NCBI GenBank assembly: GCA_965237565.1
Contig: OZ250145.1
Coordinates: 558,001-622,000, forward strand
DNA from: JANQSP01 sp965237565
GTDB lineage: Bacteria > Bdellovibrionota > Bdellovibrionia > Bdellovibrionales > UBA1609
Length of the DNA: 64,000 nt
Direction: 5' to 3'
The notes under the pieces are model-generated. The model saw only the letters and a list, made by a program, of their open reading frames with translations, had not been told where the DNA came from and searched no databases. The position numbers and the translations under genes are program-made. Shown here piece by piece: positions 44,489-54,074 of the stretch. Numbering within the stretch: the first letter of the stretch is position 1; each line of letters starts with the position of its first letter.

Positions 44489-44878
44489 TTAGGAAACTTT
44501 TTTTTCTTTCAAGTCGTCTTGTTCAGTGAGGACTTGTAAGTTTAGTTGAGTGACGGATGTGAGATCAGGGGTGAAATCTATCAACTCCGTTGAAGAACGA
44601 TTTTTGTTCCATTCTATGATTTGTTCTTTTACAGTTCTTAAAATCGTTTTTACTCCAGATGAGATGTCTTCATCTTTTGATTGAGAAGAGAAGGTTCGAA
44701 TTTCAGAGTGCACGGTAAGCTTGCATAGGTACCCATGAGATTCCTTAAAGATATGTAATCGGCACGTAGCATTCGAAGGGGAGTACCGTAACAAAGATTC
44801 CAAGTAGTCTTTCAACTTTTGAGGGGTAGACTTTTCTTCCATTCCGTGGAATTGAATTAGTATATTATGATGCTTCAT
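44489..44878 (-). CDS. Possible ribosome-hibernation (HPF/RaiA-like) protein
   Basis: A 129-residue protein with a GGAGGAG ribosome site. A strand pattern (ILIQFHGME, CRLHIFKESHGYLCKLTVHS) and the following helix with EQIIEWNKNRSS recall the sigma-54 modulation/HPF fold. The resemblance is weak, and it may be an unrelated small protein. It is followed by the DUF721 gene after 18 bp. Confidence 0.45.
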   Translation of the reverse strand: MKHHNILIQFHGMEEKSTPQKLKDYLESLLRYSPSNATCRLHIFKESHGYLCKLTVHSEIRTFSSQSKDEDISSGVKTILRTVKEQIIEWNKNRSSTELIDFTPDLTSVTQLNLQVLTEQDDLKEKKVS

Positions 44879-44972
44879 GTGATTTTTTCTCCTCCATTAG
44901 AGAACAATATTTTGTATCGGCGAATGCGAAAACTTTATTAAAAATAATTTTTTTTATTAAAAATTTGTTTCA

Positions 44973-46994
44973 CTAAGAGACATTCTTTTTATGTGTTTTG
45001 AGCTGAAAATTGACTTGTCCCGTATCAATTTCAGCACTAATAATTTGTACAACAACGGGATCGCCAATTCTCAGTCGTTGTCCGGAATGTTTTGATTTTA
45101 ATTGCAAAAGTGCTGGCTCAAAGATCCAAGACTTTGGTAAACTCTCAATACGAACCAGTCCTTCAATATCAAAGAGTCTCAGTTTGATAAAAAATCCAAA
45201 TGAAGTCACAGAGCTGATCATTCCTTCCATTTCTTCACCTATATATTTTTTTATAAATCGCGCTTTTTTTATATCTGCAATTTGTCTCTCAGCTTTCACA
45301 GACTTCTGTTCGCAGGCGCTGGTCATTTGGGCAAGAGTCGCCAATTCAGAAATTTTGTAAGGAGGGGCTTGATTTTGTAAAAGAGCTTTCAAAATTCGGT
45401 GTACCACTAAATCACTGTAACGCCGAATGGGCGAAGTAAAATGAGTGTAATATGTAAAATTTAAACCGAAATGTTTTTGACTTTTATTGCTATAAATGGC
45501 TTGAGACAAAGATCTGAGAATCAAAATATGTAAAATAGCTATCAGTCGATGCTTGGAAAATCGTTGAACCATTGAGGATATTTTCTTTTGTAAATTGGGT
45601 TCTACGAGATTGACTTTCATTCCCAAAGTGTGCACGAAAGATTGCAAGAGTTGCAAATTTTCCTTCTTTGGTTTGTCATGTACTCTGTAAATGCCTAAGG
45701 ATTTTTTTTTCTGAAAAAATTCAGCGACTGCTTGATTAGCAACCAACATCAATTCTTCAATTACTTGATGAGAAAAAAGTCTTTTTTCTTGGATGATGTC
45801 TACAGGGTGTCCCATCCGATTGAGCTTCACCTCTGTTTCAGGAATTTCCAGATTAATAAATGTTTTTCTTTTTCGTGCCTCCAAAAGTTTTTTCGCTAAG
45901 GTGCTGGCTTCCAGTACGTTTTTGAAAACGAGGTTGCTTGTTTGTTGCAGATTGGAATCATCGATCATCTCCTGAGCCTGGCCATAATTTAGGCGAGACT
46001 GGCTTTTGATTATTCCTTCATAAAAAATAGCTTTTTCCATTTTTGCTTTTTCATCAAAATCCATTTGTGCAACGAAAACCAAACGATCTTCCATTGGTTT
46101 CAGAGAGCATAAGTCATCACTGAGAATTGGGGGCAACATGGGAACGACAAAATCTGGAAAGTATGTGCTGTTTCCTCTTGAGCAGGCTTCTTTATCTAGC
46201 ACAGAGCCTATGGGCACATAGGAGCTCACATCAGCAATCGCTACGTAAACTCGCCAAGCACTCTTTTTCAGCGAAGTTACATAGATTGCATCATCAAAGT
46301 CTTTAGCTGTTTCTCCGTCAATCGTCACAAATGGCAGGGATCTTAGGTCTCTTCTTTTTTTTGTCACTTGGGGGCGAATATTTTTTGCAGATTTTTCTGC
46401 TTCCCTCACACTTTGTGGATTAAATGAAACAAGAATATTATTTTTTCGAATGATACGGATATTGTCTTCCAAAGCTTCAGGAAAATTGCCCAAAGAAGCA
46501 ATCACCTTCCCGCAAAATCCTCTCTCATCGCTAGGCCAAGAGGTCACTTGGATCTCTACCCATTCTCCTTTTTTGATTTTTTGCTCCCGACTCAATTGGA
46601 TTTTTACATCTTCTCCCCATTGGTTATCGTCTTTTATGAGTCCTTTGGAATTGGATATGGGGAAATATGGACCGGTAATTTTTTTATGAGACCTTTCTAT
46701 GAGTTGCAAAACTTTACCGGAAAAAAGGTCCTTTCGATTGCGTCTTGGAATGGCAACTATTTTGATTTTGTCTCCATTCATCAAACCAGTCATTTGTTGT
46801 CTAGGCATATACACATCGGGATGTTCAAGTTCGGTGGAAATAAAAAAACCAAAGCCATCGGAGTGTCTTTTTACAATTCCGTTCAAGCTTTTTAATCGAG
46901 CCAAGCTGGCTGGATTTCGCCCTCTGTTTCTTTCGTTTCTTCTCTTTACTAAGGGCTTAGAAAATCGAAAAGAGATGGATTTTTTTTTAATCAA
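44973..46994 (-). CDS. rnr: Ribonuclease R
   Basis: A processive 3'-5' exoribonuclease that degrades structured RNA and also takes part in tmRNA-linked mRNA decay. Cold-shock domains come first (HSDGFGFF). The RNB catalytic domain has TIDGETAKDFDDA near residue 229 and HFTSPIRRYSDLVVHR near 527. A C-terminal S1 domain begins at about 590 (MEGMISSVTSFGFFI). At 673 residues it is somewhat short for RNase R. It starts with TTG behind AAGG. Confidence 0.93.
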   Translation of the reverse strand: MIKKKSISFRFSKPLVKRRNERNRGRNPASLARLKSLNGIVKRHSDGFGFFISTELEHPDVYMPRQQMTGLMNGDKIKIVAIPRRNRKDLFSGKVLQLIERSHKKITGPYFPISNSKGLIKDDNQWGEDVKIQLSREQKIKKGEWVEIQVTSWPSDERGFCGKVIASLGNFPEALEDNIRIIRKNNILVSFNPQSVREAEKSAKNIRPQVTKKRRDLRSLPFVTIDGETAKDFDDAIYVTSLKKSAWRVYVAIADVSSYVPIGSVLDKEACSRGNSTYFPDFVVPMLPPILSDDLCSLKPMEDRLVFVAQMDFDEKAKMEKAIFYEGIIKSQSRLNYGQAQEMIDDSNLQQTSNLVFKNVLEASTLAKKLLEARKRKTFINLEIPETEVKLNRMGHPVDIIQEKRLFSHQVIEELMLVANQAVAEFFQKKKSLGIYRVHDKPKKENLQLLQSFVHTLGMKVNLVEPNLQKKISSMVQRFSKHRLIAILHILILRSLSQAIYSNKSQKHFGLNFTYYTHFTSPIRRYSDLVVHRILKALLQNQAPPYKISELATLAQMTSACEQKSVKAERQIADIKKARFIKKYIGEEMEGMISSVTSFGFFIKLRLFDIEGLVRIESLPKSWIFEPALLQLKSKHSGQRLRIGDPVVVQIISAEIDTGQVNFQLKTHKKNVS

Positions 46995-47107
46995 AATAAA
47001 ACCTTAGAGATGATGTTTGGTTGCTTAATTTTTGTATTTCGGCTAAACTATCAAGACTTGTTTAAATTTCCAATGGATTATTCACATTATTATGTGAAAA
47101 AGGTACA

Positions 47108-47659
47108 ATGAACGTTATGAAAAATCAAACTCTAGAAGAAAATTCCAAGCAGAAAAAGTTAGTAGAAAACACTCGCTCTTTTGCTTTTACTACGCAACTG
47201 CGGAAAATAGCAGCTTGGGGCCAGAGAAACTCTCTTTGGCCTATGCCCTATGGAACTGCTTGCTGTGGGATTGAGATGATGTCTGTGATGGGGCCTCGCT
47301 ATGATTTGGCTCGTTTCGGGGCAGAGGTTGTGCGTTTTTCTCCGAGGCAATCTGATTTGTTGATCGTGGCTGGGACGATCACAGAGAAAATGACTCCGAT
47401 CATTCTCATGGTCTATGAGCAAATGTTGGAACCCAAGTTTGTGATTGCTATGGGAGCTTGTGCAAGCTCTGGAGGCTTCTACCGTGCCTATCATGTTTTG
47501 CAAGGCGTGGACAAAATTATTCCTGTAGATGCCTACATTCCCGGTTGTCCTCCCACTCCAGAGGCAGTCTTGGATGGTGTGATGGTAGTGCAAAAAATGA
47601 TTACTGATCAGATAGAAAGGCCTTGGAAAACAAATTGGAAACCAGGGACATGGCGATAA
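47108..47659 (+). CDS. nuoB: NADH-quinone oxidoreductase subunit B
   Basis: NuoB carries the N2 [4Fe-4S] cluster next to the quinone site. The ligands appear as the vicinal pair Cys52-Cys53 in GTACCGIE, one in GACASSGG and one in PGCPPTPE. It heads a run of peripheral-arm genes, with no nuoA before it. The end overlaps nuoCD. Confidence 0.96.
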   Translation: MNVMKNQTLEENSKQKKLVENTRSFAFTTQLRKIAAWGQRNSLWPMPYGTACCGIEMMSVMGPRYDLARFGAEVVRFSPRQSDLLIVAGTITEKMTPIILMVYEQMLEPKFVIAMGACASSGGFYRAYHVLQGVDKIIPVDAYIPGCPPTPEAVLDGVMVVQKMITDQIERPWKTNWKPGTWR

Positions 47660-49347
47660 AACAATCGATCGAAGAGATTAAGAAAAATCTTGAGCGAGAA
47701 TTCCCGAAAGAATCTCTTCACTTTCGTCATGAATTTTGGGACTGGATTCTTATCGTTTCTCCATCCTTTATTCCTTCTCTCCTCACTCATCTGAAGTTGA
47801 AATGCTCTTTTGATTTTTTGATGAGTGTGGCGGGTGTGGATTATCCAGATAGAAAAAAGAGATTTGAAATTTGTTACGAGCTTTTTTCCTCAAAGTCTGC
47901 ACTCAGATTGAGAATTAAAACCTCTGTGGCAGAGGGAGGAAAAGTACCAAGCGTTCGTTCGATTTGGAAGACAGCAGATTGGTTTGAAAGAGAAACTTAC
48001 GATATGTTTGGAGTGATTTTTGAAAACCATCCCAACCTAAAACGACTTCTCACTCATCATCAGTTTCAAGGCCATCCTTTGAGGAAGGACTATCCAGCGG
48101 ATTATCAACAACACTGTACAGAAGCTTTGCCCATTCATTTTGATAAAGATCCGTCATGGGATGAAAAAGAAGGGGAAAAAGAAAAAGATTTGATTCCTTT
48201 AAACATAGGGCCTTCCCATCCTGCCACCCATGGCACTTTGCGAATTATGGCTCAGATGGAAGGAGAAAAAGTTTATCGAGCGGGCGTGGAGTTGGGATAC
48301 TTGCATCGCTGTTTTGAAAAAATGGCTGAAACACATCCTTATAACCAAGTAATTCCCTATACTGACCGACTCAATTATTGTTCCGCACCCATGAACAATG
48401 TGGGCTATTGTAGAACGGTAGAAAAACTTTTGGGTGTTGAAATCCCTCCCAAAGCACAAGCCATTCGGGTGATTCTTTGCGAACTTTCTCGTATCATTGA
48501 TCACATTGTTTGCATCGGAGCGAATGCAGTTGATTTGGGAGCTTTAACTGGTTTTTTCCATCTCTTTACCTACCGAGAAAAAGTTTATACTTTGTTTGAA
48601 AAATTGTGTGGAGCTCGTCTAACCGTTTCTCTTACTAGAGTGGGGGGCATGGCTCAAGAGCCTCCTACCAACTGGTTCAAAGAAGTGCTCAGTTTTTGCG
48701 AAGAAATGCAAAAAGGAATTGATGAACTGGAAATACTGCTCTCACACAATCGCATCTGGATGGATCGCACGCAAGGCATTGGGGCTTTGTCTATTGAGGA
48801 AGCAATTGAGTGGGGCTATACAGGACCCTGTTTGAGAGCCACGGGTTGCAGTTTGGACCTAAGAAAGATAACTCCCTACTATGGTTATGATGAATTGGAT
48901 TTTCAGGTCCCAGTGGGAACCACAGGGGATGTCTATGATCGTTACTTGGTTCGAGTGGCTGAGATGAGAGAATCCATTCGAATCCTCTCTCAGGTGGCAA
49001 ACTGTGTCCCTCCTGGAGATTACACCATTCGAGATCGGGCAATTGTACTTCCTGAGAAAAAAGATGTTTATGGAAATATTGAAGGTTTGATGCAACATTT
49101 TATGTTGGTTATCAACGGATTGAGACCTCCTGTGGGGGAAACGTATTCCGCAACGGAGGCAGCGAATGGAGAATTGGGTTTTTACTTGGTAAGCGATGGA
49201 AGCGGTCACCCTTATCGTTTGAAGGTGAGACCTCCTTGTTTTGCGATTTATCAATCTTTTCCAGAACAAATCCGAGGAACTTTGCTTGCCGATGTGATAT
49301 CTATATTAGGAAGCATGAATGTGATTGCTGGAGAATTGGATCGCTGA
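47650..49347 (+). CDS. nuoCD: NADH-quinone oxidoreductase fused subunit C/D
   Basis: The N-terminal ~180 residues are NuoC (VDYPDRKKRFEICYEL, WFERETYDMFG) and the rest is NuoD (IGPSHPATHGTLRI, GYLHRCFEKMAE). NuoD lines the quinone cavity. The ATG at 47650 gives a sensible start and a 10-bp overlap with nuoB. An in-frame codon at 47623 adds nine residues. Confidence 0.95.
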   Translation: MAIKQSIEEIKKNLEREFPKESLHFRHEFWDWILIVSPSFIPSLLTHLKLKCSFDFLMSVAGVDYPDRKKRFEICYELFSSKSALRLRIKTSVAEGGKVPSVRSIWKTADWFERETYDMFGVIFENHPNLKRLLTHHQFQGHPLRKDYPADYQQHCTEALPIHFDKDPSWDEKEGEKEKDLIPLNIGPSHPATHGTLRIMAQMEGEKVYRAGVELGYLHRCFEKMAETHPYNQVIPYTDRLNYCSAPMNNVGYCRTVEKLLGVEIPPKAQAIRVILCELSRIIDHIVCIGANAVDLGALTGFFHLFTYREKVYTLFEKLCGARLTVSLTRVGGMAQEPPTNWFKEVLSFCEEMQKGIDELEILLSHNRIWMDRTQGIGALSIEEAIEWGYTGPCLRATGCSLDLRKITPYYGYDELDFQVPVGTTGDVYDRYLVRVAEMRESIRILSQVANCVPPGDYTIRDRAIVLPEKKDVYGNIEGLMQHFMLVINGLRPPVGETYSATEAANGELGFYLVSDGSGHPYRLKVRPPCFAIYQSFPEQIRGTLLADVISILGSMNVIAGELDR

Positions 49348-49348
49348 G

Positions 49349-49843
49349 ATGAAGAATGAAAAAAAGAATTTTGAATTGTCTAAAGAAGGATTGCAGTTTG
49401 TGAAAAAGCAATTAAATAGGTATGAGACAAAGCTCTCGGCTATTTTGCCTTGCTTGTATCGTGTGCAAGAAGAAAAAGGTGGCTGGGTTCCTTCTTCTGC
49501 AGTTTCTTATTTGAGCCAAGTGATGAACATTCCGGAAGCTAGCATCAGCGAAGTGTTGAGTTTTTATACTATGTACAACAAGAAGCCTGTCGGACGTTTG
49601 CATGTGCAGGTATGTTGTAATCTTTCTTGTGCCATGAACGGGGCAAGGGAGTTGGTTAAATATTTGTGTGAGAAATTCAATACAAATGTAGATCAAATGA
49701 GTGCAGATGGATTGGTTACCATTTCTCAAGTGGAGTGCTTGGGGGCTTGTGATCAGGCTCCAGTGGCTCAAATAAACGATCGTTATGTAGGTCCTTTGAA
49801 TCAAAAAACAGCAATCGAACAAATAAAGAAGTGTTTGAAGTGA
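49349..49843 (+). CDS. nuoE: NADH-quinone oxidoreductase subunit E
   Basis: The 24-kDa thioredoxin-fold subunit with the N1a [2Fe-2S] cluster. Its ligands lie in CCNLSCAMNG and CLGACDQAP. The ATG at 49349 lies 1 nt after the nuoCD stop. At 164 residues it is of normal size. Confidence 0.94.
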   Translation: MKNEKKNFELSKEGLQFVKKQLNRYETKLSAILPCLYRVQEEKGGWVPSSAVSYLSQVMNIPEASISEVLSFYTMYNKKPVGRLHVQVCCNLSCAMNGARELVKYLCEKFNTNVDQMSADGLVTISQVECLGACDQAPVAQINDRYVGPLNQKTAIEQIKKCLK

Positions 49844-49844
49844 A

Positions 49845-51125
49845 ATGGAATCAAAAGTTTTAAGTAAATATTATCATAAGAATGAATACCAAGGTCTTTC
49901 TGGCTACAAAGACTTGGGGGGATACCAATCTTTGCAAAAAGCTTTAAAGAAAGATCCAGGTGAAGTGATTCAAATGGTGAAAGATTCTGGATTGAGAGGT
50001 AGAGGGGGAGCAGGATTTCCCACTGGTGTGAAGTGGAATTTTTTGCCTGATAATTCAGAACCGCGCTACTTGCTTTGCAATGCCGACGAAGGAGAGCCGG
50101 GGACTTTCAAGGATCGCCTGATTATGGAACGGGCACCTCATCAACTCATTGAGGGGATGTTGATTTCTGCTTGGGCGATTCGTTCGAGCAAATCCTATAT
50201 TTATGTTAGAGGAGAGTATCGAGATAGCATTCGTATCTTAGAAAAAGGGATCCAAGAAGCCTACGATGCGGGCTACTTGGGAAAGCGTGTTGGCGGGTCT
50301 TCTTTTTCTCATGATATGGACCTTTATATAGGAGCAGGAGCTTATATTTGTGGAGAGGAGACGGGAATGATTTCTTCCTTAGAGGGGAAGAAAGGTTATC
50401 CCAAACTAAAGCCTCCTTTTCCAGCCGTGAAAGGCTATCTTGGCAAGCCGACGATTGTAAATAATGTGGAAACCTTGGCAGCTGTGGTTTTGATTGTAAA
50501 GGACGGGATAGATGCTTTTCGTTCCATTGGCACAGAAAAATCCCCTGGGACCAAATTCTTTTCAGTGAGCGGTTCTGTCACAAAACCTGGGAACTATGAG
50601 GTAGCCCTAGGCTATCCCCTTATGGACTTGATTGAAATGGCTGGAGGTTTGCCGAAGGGACGAAAACTAAAGGCTGTGATTCCGGGAGGAAGTTCGGCAG
50701 CGGTTTTAAACGCTAAAGAATGCCAAAATGCAAAAATGGATTTTGAGTCATTGGCTGACTTGGATACGATGCTTGGTTCGGGAGCAGTGATTGTAATAGA
50801 TGACTCTCATTGCATGGTGGATTTGCTCGAAGTGATTGAAAAGTTTTACCATCATGAATCTTGCGGGCAATGCACCCCTTGCCGAGAGGGAACGGGATGG
50901 TTGCACAAAGTGGTGGATGAAATTTTAAAGGGGAGAGGGCGTCTTTCCGATCTAGATTTGATTGAGGCCATCTCCAAAAATATGATGGGAAAAACCATCT
51001 GTGCTTTGTCAGATGCCGCCGCTTTGCCAGCGATTAGTTTTGTTAAAAAATTTCGTGGTGAATTTGAAGCGTATATCAAGAAAAAAGTATTCGCTTCTCG
51101 TTTTGTAGGAGCTTCTAGTGCCTAA
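49845..51125 (+). CDS. nuoF: NADH-quinone oxidoreductase subunit F
   Basis: The NADH- and FMN-binding subunit with cluster N3. The Gly-rich nucleotide site GLRGRGGAGFPTG is near residue 48, the FMN region includes CNADEGEPGTFKD, and the cluster motif is SCGQCTPCREGT near 344. It starts one base after the nuoE stop and its end overlaps nuoG. Confidence 0.96.
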   Translation: MESKVLSKYYHKNEYQGLSGYKDLGGYQSLQKALKKDPGEVIQMVKDSGLRGRGGAGFPTGVKWNFLPDNSEPRYLLCNADEGEPGTFKDRLIMERAPHQLIEGMLISAWAIRSSKSYIYVRGEYRDSIRILEKGIQEAYDAGYLGKRVGGSSFSHDMDLYIGAGAYICGEETGMISSLEGKKGYPKLKPPFPAVKGYLGKPTIVNNVETLAAVVLIVKDGIDAFRSIGTEKSPGTKFFSVSGSVTKPGNYEVALGYPLMDLIEMAGGLPKGRKLKAVIPGGSSAAVLNAKECQNAKMDFESLADLDTMLGSGAVIVIDDSHCMVDLLEVIEKFYHHESCGQCTPCREGTGWLHKVVDEILKGRGRLSDLDLIEAISKNMMGKTICALSDAAALPAISFVKKFRGEFEAYIKKKVFASRFVGASSA

Positions 51126-52719
51126 ATGTGTTATTAATAATGAGCCGATTGAGGTTCAGCAGGGAACCACTATCATTTCTGCTTTTAAAAAATTCAACAA
51201 AGATATTGCACATTATTGCTGGCACCCGGGCTTATCGGTGGCTGGGGTCTGCCGTCTCTGCATGGTTGAGATTGAAGGAGTACCAAAATTGCAAATTGCT
51301 TGCAACACAGAGGTTGAAGAAGGAATGAGAATTTCCAATCAATCTGAAAAAGTAAAATCAGCAGTGAAGTGGGGCTTGGAATTTCATCTGATCAACCATC
51401 CTTTGGACTGTCCCATCTGCGACCAAGCTGGTGAGTGTGAGCTACAAGAGCAGTACATGAATTTTGGTCGTTACCGGCCAGCCATGGCAGAGCGAAAGGT
51501 TAAGAAGAGAAAGGTGATTGATTTGGGCTCTAAAATTGTTTTGGATTCAGAAAGATGCATTCTTTGCACTCGTTGTGTTCGTTTCACTGATGAAGTGTCC
51601 AAGACTCATGAGCTGGGAATTTTTGATCGAGGAGATCGAAGCGAGATCGGTATTTTTAAAGATAAACCCTTAGAAAATAATTATGCGATTAATACAGTGG
51701 ATATTTGTCCTGTGGGAGCTCTAACAGCAAAAGATTTTCGTTTTAAACAAAGAGTTTGGTACTTAAAAACTGTTGATTCCATTTGTACGGGTTGTTCTAC
51801 TGGTTGTAATGTTCACTTGGATTACAATGAGGAAGGGGTGTTTAGAGTGCGTCCCCGTTACAATGAAAAAATCAATGGTTACTGGATGTGTGACAAAGGA
51901 AGAGAGATATACAAGCTAGTTAACCCAGTGACTCGTTTGAAAAAAGCTTGTGTCCCGAAGGACAACTGCGCCACAGGCGATAATCTTGGCACAAGTAAGA
52001 ATCCTACCATCAGCAGTAAAAGTTCTTTTTCCAGTCTGGGTACTGTAAAAGTCCTCCAAGCTGTGAATGATCTTTTGAAAAAAGCAGATAAGACACGTGT
52101 GGCTGTAGTTTTAACTGCTCAATACACTGTGGAAGAGTATGACGATTTTATTACTTTTTTTAAAGAGACTCTACTTGGAAAAGATCAAATGTATTATTGG
52201 CAAAACAATCTAAAAAGTTTTGATGATTTTGACGGCCTTTTATTTCGTGGGGACTGGAATCCGAACACGAAAGGTTTGCTAGAAGTTTTGGAGAAACATT
52301 CGGTGATGATTTCTCCGTGGGAAAATTTGGTGAAGCAATTGGAAGATCAAAATTTGGACATGCTATTTGTAGCTGGTCCAGAAAACCAAAAAGCCTATCC
52401 CAGTCTCACAGAGAAAATAAAGCTATTTGGCCAATGTAAAAATGTTGTTTGGTGGACAGCCCATCCCTTATCTGCTGAGGAAGCTCAGTTTTTTTGGCAA
52501 ATTCCGACAAGAACTTTTTTTGAAAAAACTGGTCATTTTGTGAATTTTTCTGGGCAAGTTCAAAAAATTAAGGAAGTTCATTCTTTGGTGCCATCCGCCG
52601 TTTCCCTTTCCGATTCTGTTTCCATTTTCAAAGGAGAGTTCTCGGTTTCTTCTCAGCCTCTTTTTTCAAAAGATTTTTTGAAGACCAATTACTTCGCTCA
52701 TAACAAGGAGTCTTTATGA
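51118..52719 (+). CDS. nuoG: NADH-quinone oxidoreductase subunit G (short)
   Basis: The large iron-sulfur subunit. The N-terminal [2Fe-2S] ferredoxin domain has HPGLSVAGVCRLCMVE. Then come the His/Cys region HLINHPLDCPICDQAGECELQ and a [4Fe-4S] domain with CILCTRCVR and DICPVGAL. The following C-x2-C-x3-C motif is CTGCSTGC. The molybdopterin-like part is short and divergent, giving 533 residues against the usual 700-900. It starts with GTG at 51118, overlapping nuoF by 8 bp. Confidence 0.93.
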   Translation: MPKCVINNEPIEVQQGTTIISAFKKFNKDIAHYCWHPGLSVAGVCRLCMVEIEGVPKLQIACNTEVEEGMRISNQSEKVKSAVKWGLEFHLINHPLDCPICDQAGECELQEQYMNFGRYRPAMAERKVKKRKVIDLGSKIVLDSERCILCTRCVRFTDEVSKTHELGIFDRGDRSEIGIFKDKPLENNYAINTVDICPVGALTAKDFRFKQRVWYLKTVDSICTGCSTGCNVHLDYNEEGVFRVRPRYNEKINGYWMCDKGREIYKLVNPVTRLKKACVPKDNCATGDNLGTSKNPTISSKSSFSSLGTVKVLQAVNDLLKKADKTRVAVVLTAQYTVEEYDDFITFFKETLLGKDQMYYWQNNLKSFDDFDGLLFRGDWNPNTKGLLEVLEKHSVMISPWENLVKQLEDQNLDMLFVAGPENQKAYPSLTEKIKLFGQCKNVVWWTAHPLSAEEAQFFWQIPTRTFFEKTGHFVNFSGQVQKIKEVHSLVPSAVSLSDSVSIFKGEFSVSSQPLFSKDFLKTNYFAHNKESL

Positions 52720-53240
52720 GTTTCGTAAAAAGAAAAGAAAGTGCAAAGACACAATATTTGCCTGCTATTTTGCGAGGTTTGTTTTTCACATTGAAAAAAA
52801 TGTTGTCCAATTTATTTCGAAAAAAAAATATGCTTACATTGAATTATCCAGAAGAGCATTATTCTTATGGTCCTCGTTTTAAGGGGAATCATATTTTGAC
52901 GGTAAAAAAAGATGGTGCCATTCGTTGCACAGCCTGCATGTTGTGTGCGACCAATTGCCCAGCCAACTGTATTAAAATCACGGCCAGTGAACACGACTCC
53001 CCCGAAGTAGAAAAATATCCCATCTCTTATGAAATTGATATTTTGCGTTGTGTATTTTGCGGTTATTGTGAGGAAGCTTGTCCAGTGGATGCTATCCGTA
53101 TGGGGCCAGAGTGGCAAACAGCTGGGATCAACAACACTCCTTTTGTTTATGATATCAAGTATCTATCCAAACGGAAGACTTTGAATGGTGGAGTGCTTTC
53201 TCGCGTGGATGACAAGGAGAGGAACGAAGAAGGAATTTGA
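52716..53240 (+). CDS. nuoI: NADH-quinone oxidoreductase subunit I
   Basis: The ferredoxin-like subunit with clusters N6a and N6b. Two C-x2-C-x2-C-x3-C motifs are present: CTACMLCATNCP and CVFCGYCEEACP. The N-terminus is amphipathic, as expected for membrane contact. It overlaps nuoG by 4 bp (ATGA). No nuoH precedes it and no nuoJ follows. Confidence 0.95.
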   Translation: MSFVKRKESAKTQYLPAILRGLFFTLKKMLSNLFRKKNMLTLNYPEEHYSYGPRFKGNHILTVKKDGAIRCTACMLCATNCPANCIKITASEHDSPEVEKYPISYEIDILRCVFCGYCEEACPVDAIRMGPEWQTAGINNTPFVYDIKYLSKRKTLNGGVLSRVDDKERNEEGI

Positions 53241-53300
53241 GTGAGAAATGATGGGACATTCAGTCCTTTCAACTAGTAGCCTCCGACTGATTTTTATGAA

Positions 53301-53912
53301 ATGATTGCTTCATCGTTTATGTCTTTGCATCAAGATAAAGTAATTGTTTTACAAAGGCTCGCATTTGGAGAGTCTGATCTCATTGTTCGAGCTTTAAACC
53401 AAAAAGGTGCTTTGGTTCCTTTTATTGCTAAGGGAGCTCTTAAGAGCCGGAAAAGATTTGCCGGAGGTCTGTTAGAGCCTGGTCATTTTATTGAAGTGGA
53501 ATACAAAAGCTCTCCTCGTGCCAAATTGCATCGTCTCCATCAGGCTTGGTTCCTCAAACGTTTTGAAGGTCTGCGGGCAGATTATGATCGTTTACATCTT
53601 GCTCTTCATTTTCTTTATCTGGTTGAAAAAATTAGCCAAGAAGGCGTGGAAGACAGCTCTAATTTATTCAATTTATTGGGAAATAGTTTACAGGCCATCG
53701 AGGATTCCAACAATTTACCTGTCTTAAAGTTTGTATTTGAGACTCGTTTGTTGTGGATTCAAGGAGTGTTGCCACAAAAACTACAATTGGAAAAAAAGCT
53801 TTTGGACATCACAGTGATTGAACATGAGAGCTTGGTTGAGCACTTGGCTGATTTTAAAAATTTAATTCCCCTTGTTCAATCAGCCGTGGATCATTACATT
53901 TGTAGCAGGTAA
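53301..53912 (+). CDS. recO: DNA repair protein RecO
   Basis: RecO helps RecR load RecA onto SSB-coated DNA. The N-terminal OB fold has VIVLQRLAFGESDLIVRAL and KGALKSRKRFAGGLLEP, both typical. The helical C-terminal domain lacks a zinc-finger Cys cluster, and the 203-residue length is on the short side. An alternative ATG at 53319 is equally plausible. Confidence 0.85.
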   Translation: MIASSFMSLHQDKVIVLQRLAFGESDLIVRALNQKGALVPFIAKGALKSRKRFAGGLLEPGHFIEVEYKSSPRAKLHRLHQAWFLKRFEGLRADYDRLHLALHFLYLVEKISQEGVEDSSNLFNLLGNSLQAIEDSNNLPVLKFVFETRLLWIQGVLPQKLQLEKKLLDITVIEHESLVEHLADFKNLIPLVQSAVDHYICSR

Positions 53913-54043
53913 GAGACAGTCTGATTGATTGGCCAAAAAGATTTTTTTTTCTCGCCATACTGTGGATTGTTACATTCGTAGAAAATAAGCTACATCGGCA
54001 CTGGCTCTCTGGCCAAAAAAAAATTCTCTCACCATTCTATGGA
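53886..54043 (+). repeat. Imperfect ~76-bp direct repeat at the recO 3' end
   Basis: The recO end (GTGGATCATTACATTTGTAG) recurs 76 bp later with a few changes. It is followed both times by a TGGCCAAAAA segment and a CTC-rich stretch, and a third partial start appears at 54039. It looks like a local duplication of the gene tail. Confidence 0.6.
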
Positions 54044-54058
54044 TCCAAATGGTGAGAG
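54017..54058 (-). terminator. Intrinsic terminator of the sigma-54 activator gene
   Basis: An 11-bp perfect stem, CTCTCACCATT/AATGGTGAGAG, with an 11-base loop. It is followed on the minus strand by AATTTTTTTTT, just after the stop of the 54075-55091 gene. Confidence 0.85.
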
Positions 54059-54074
54059 TCGTGGGAAAACAGCT

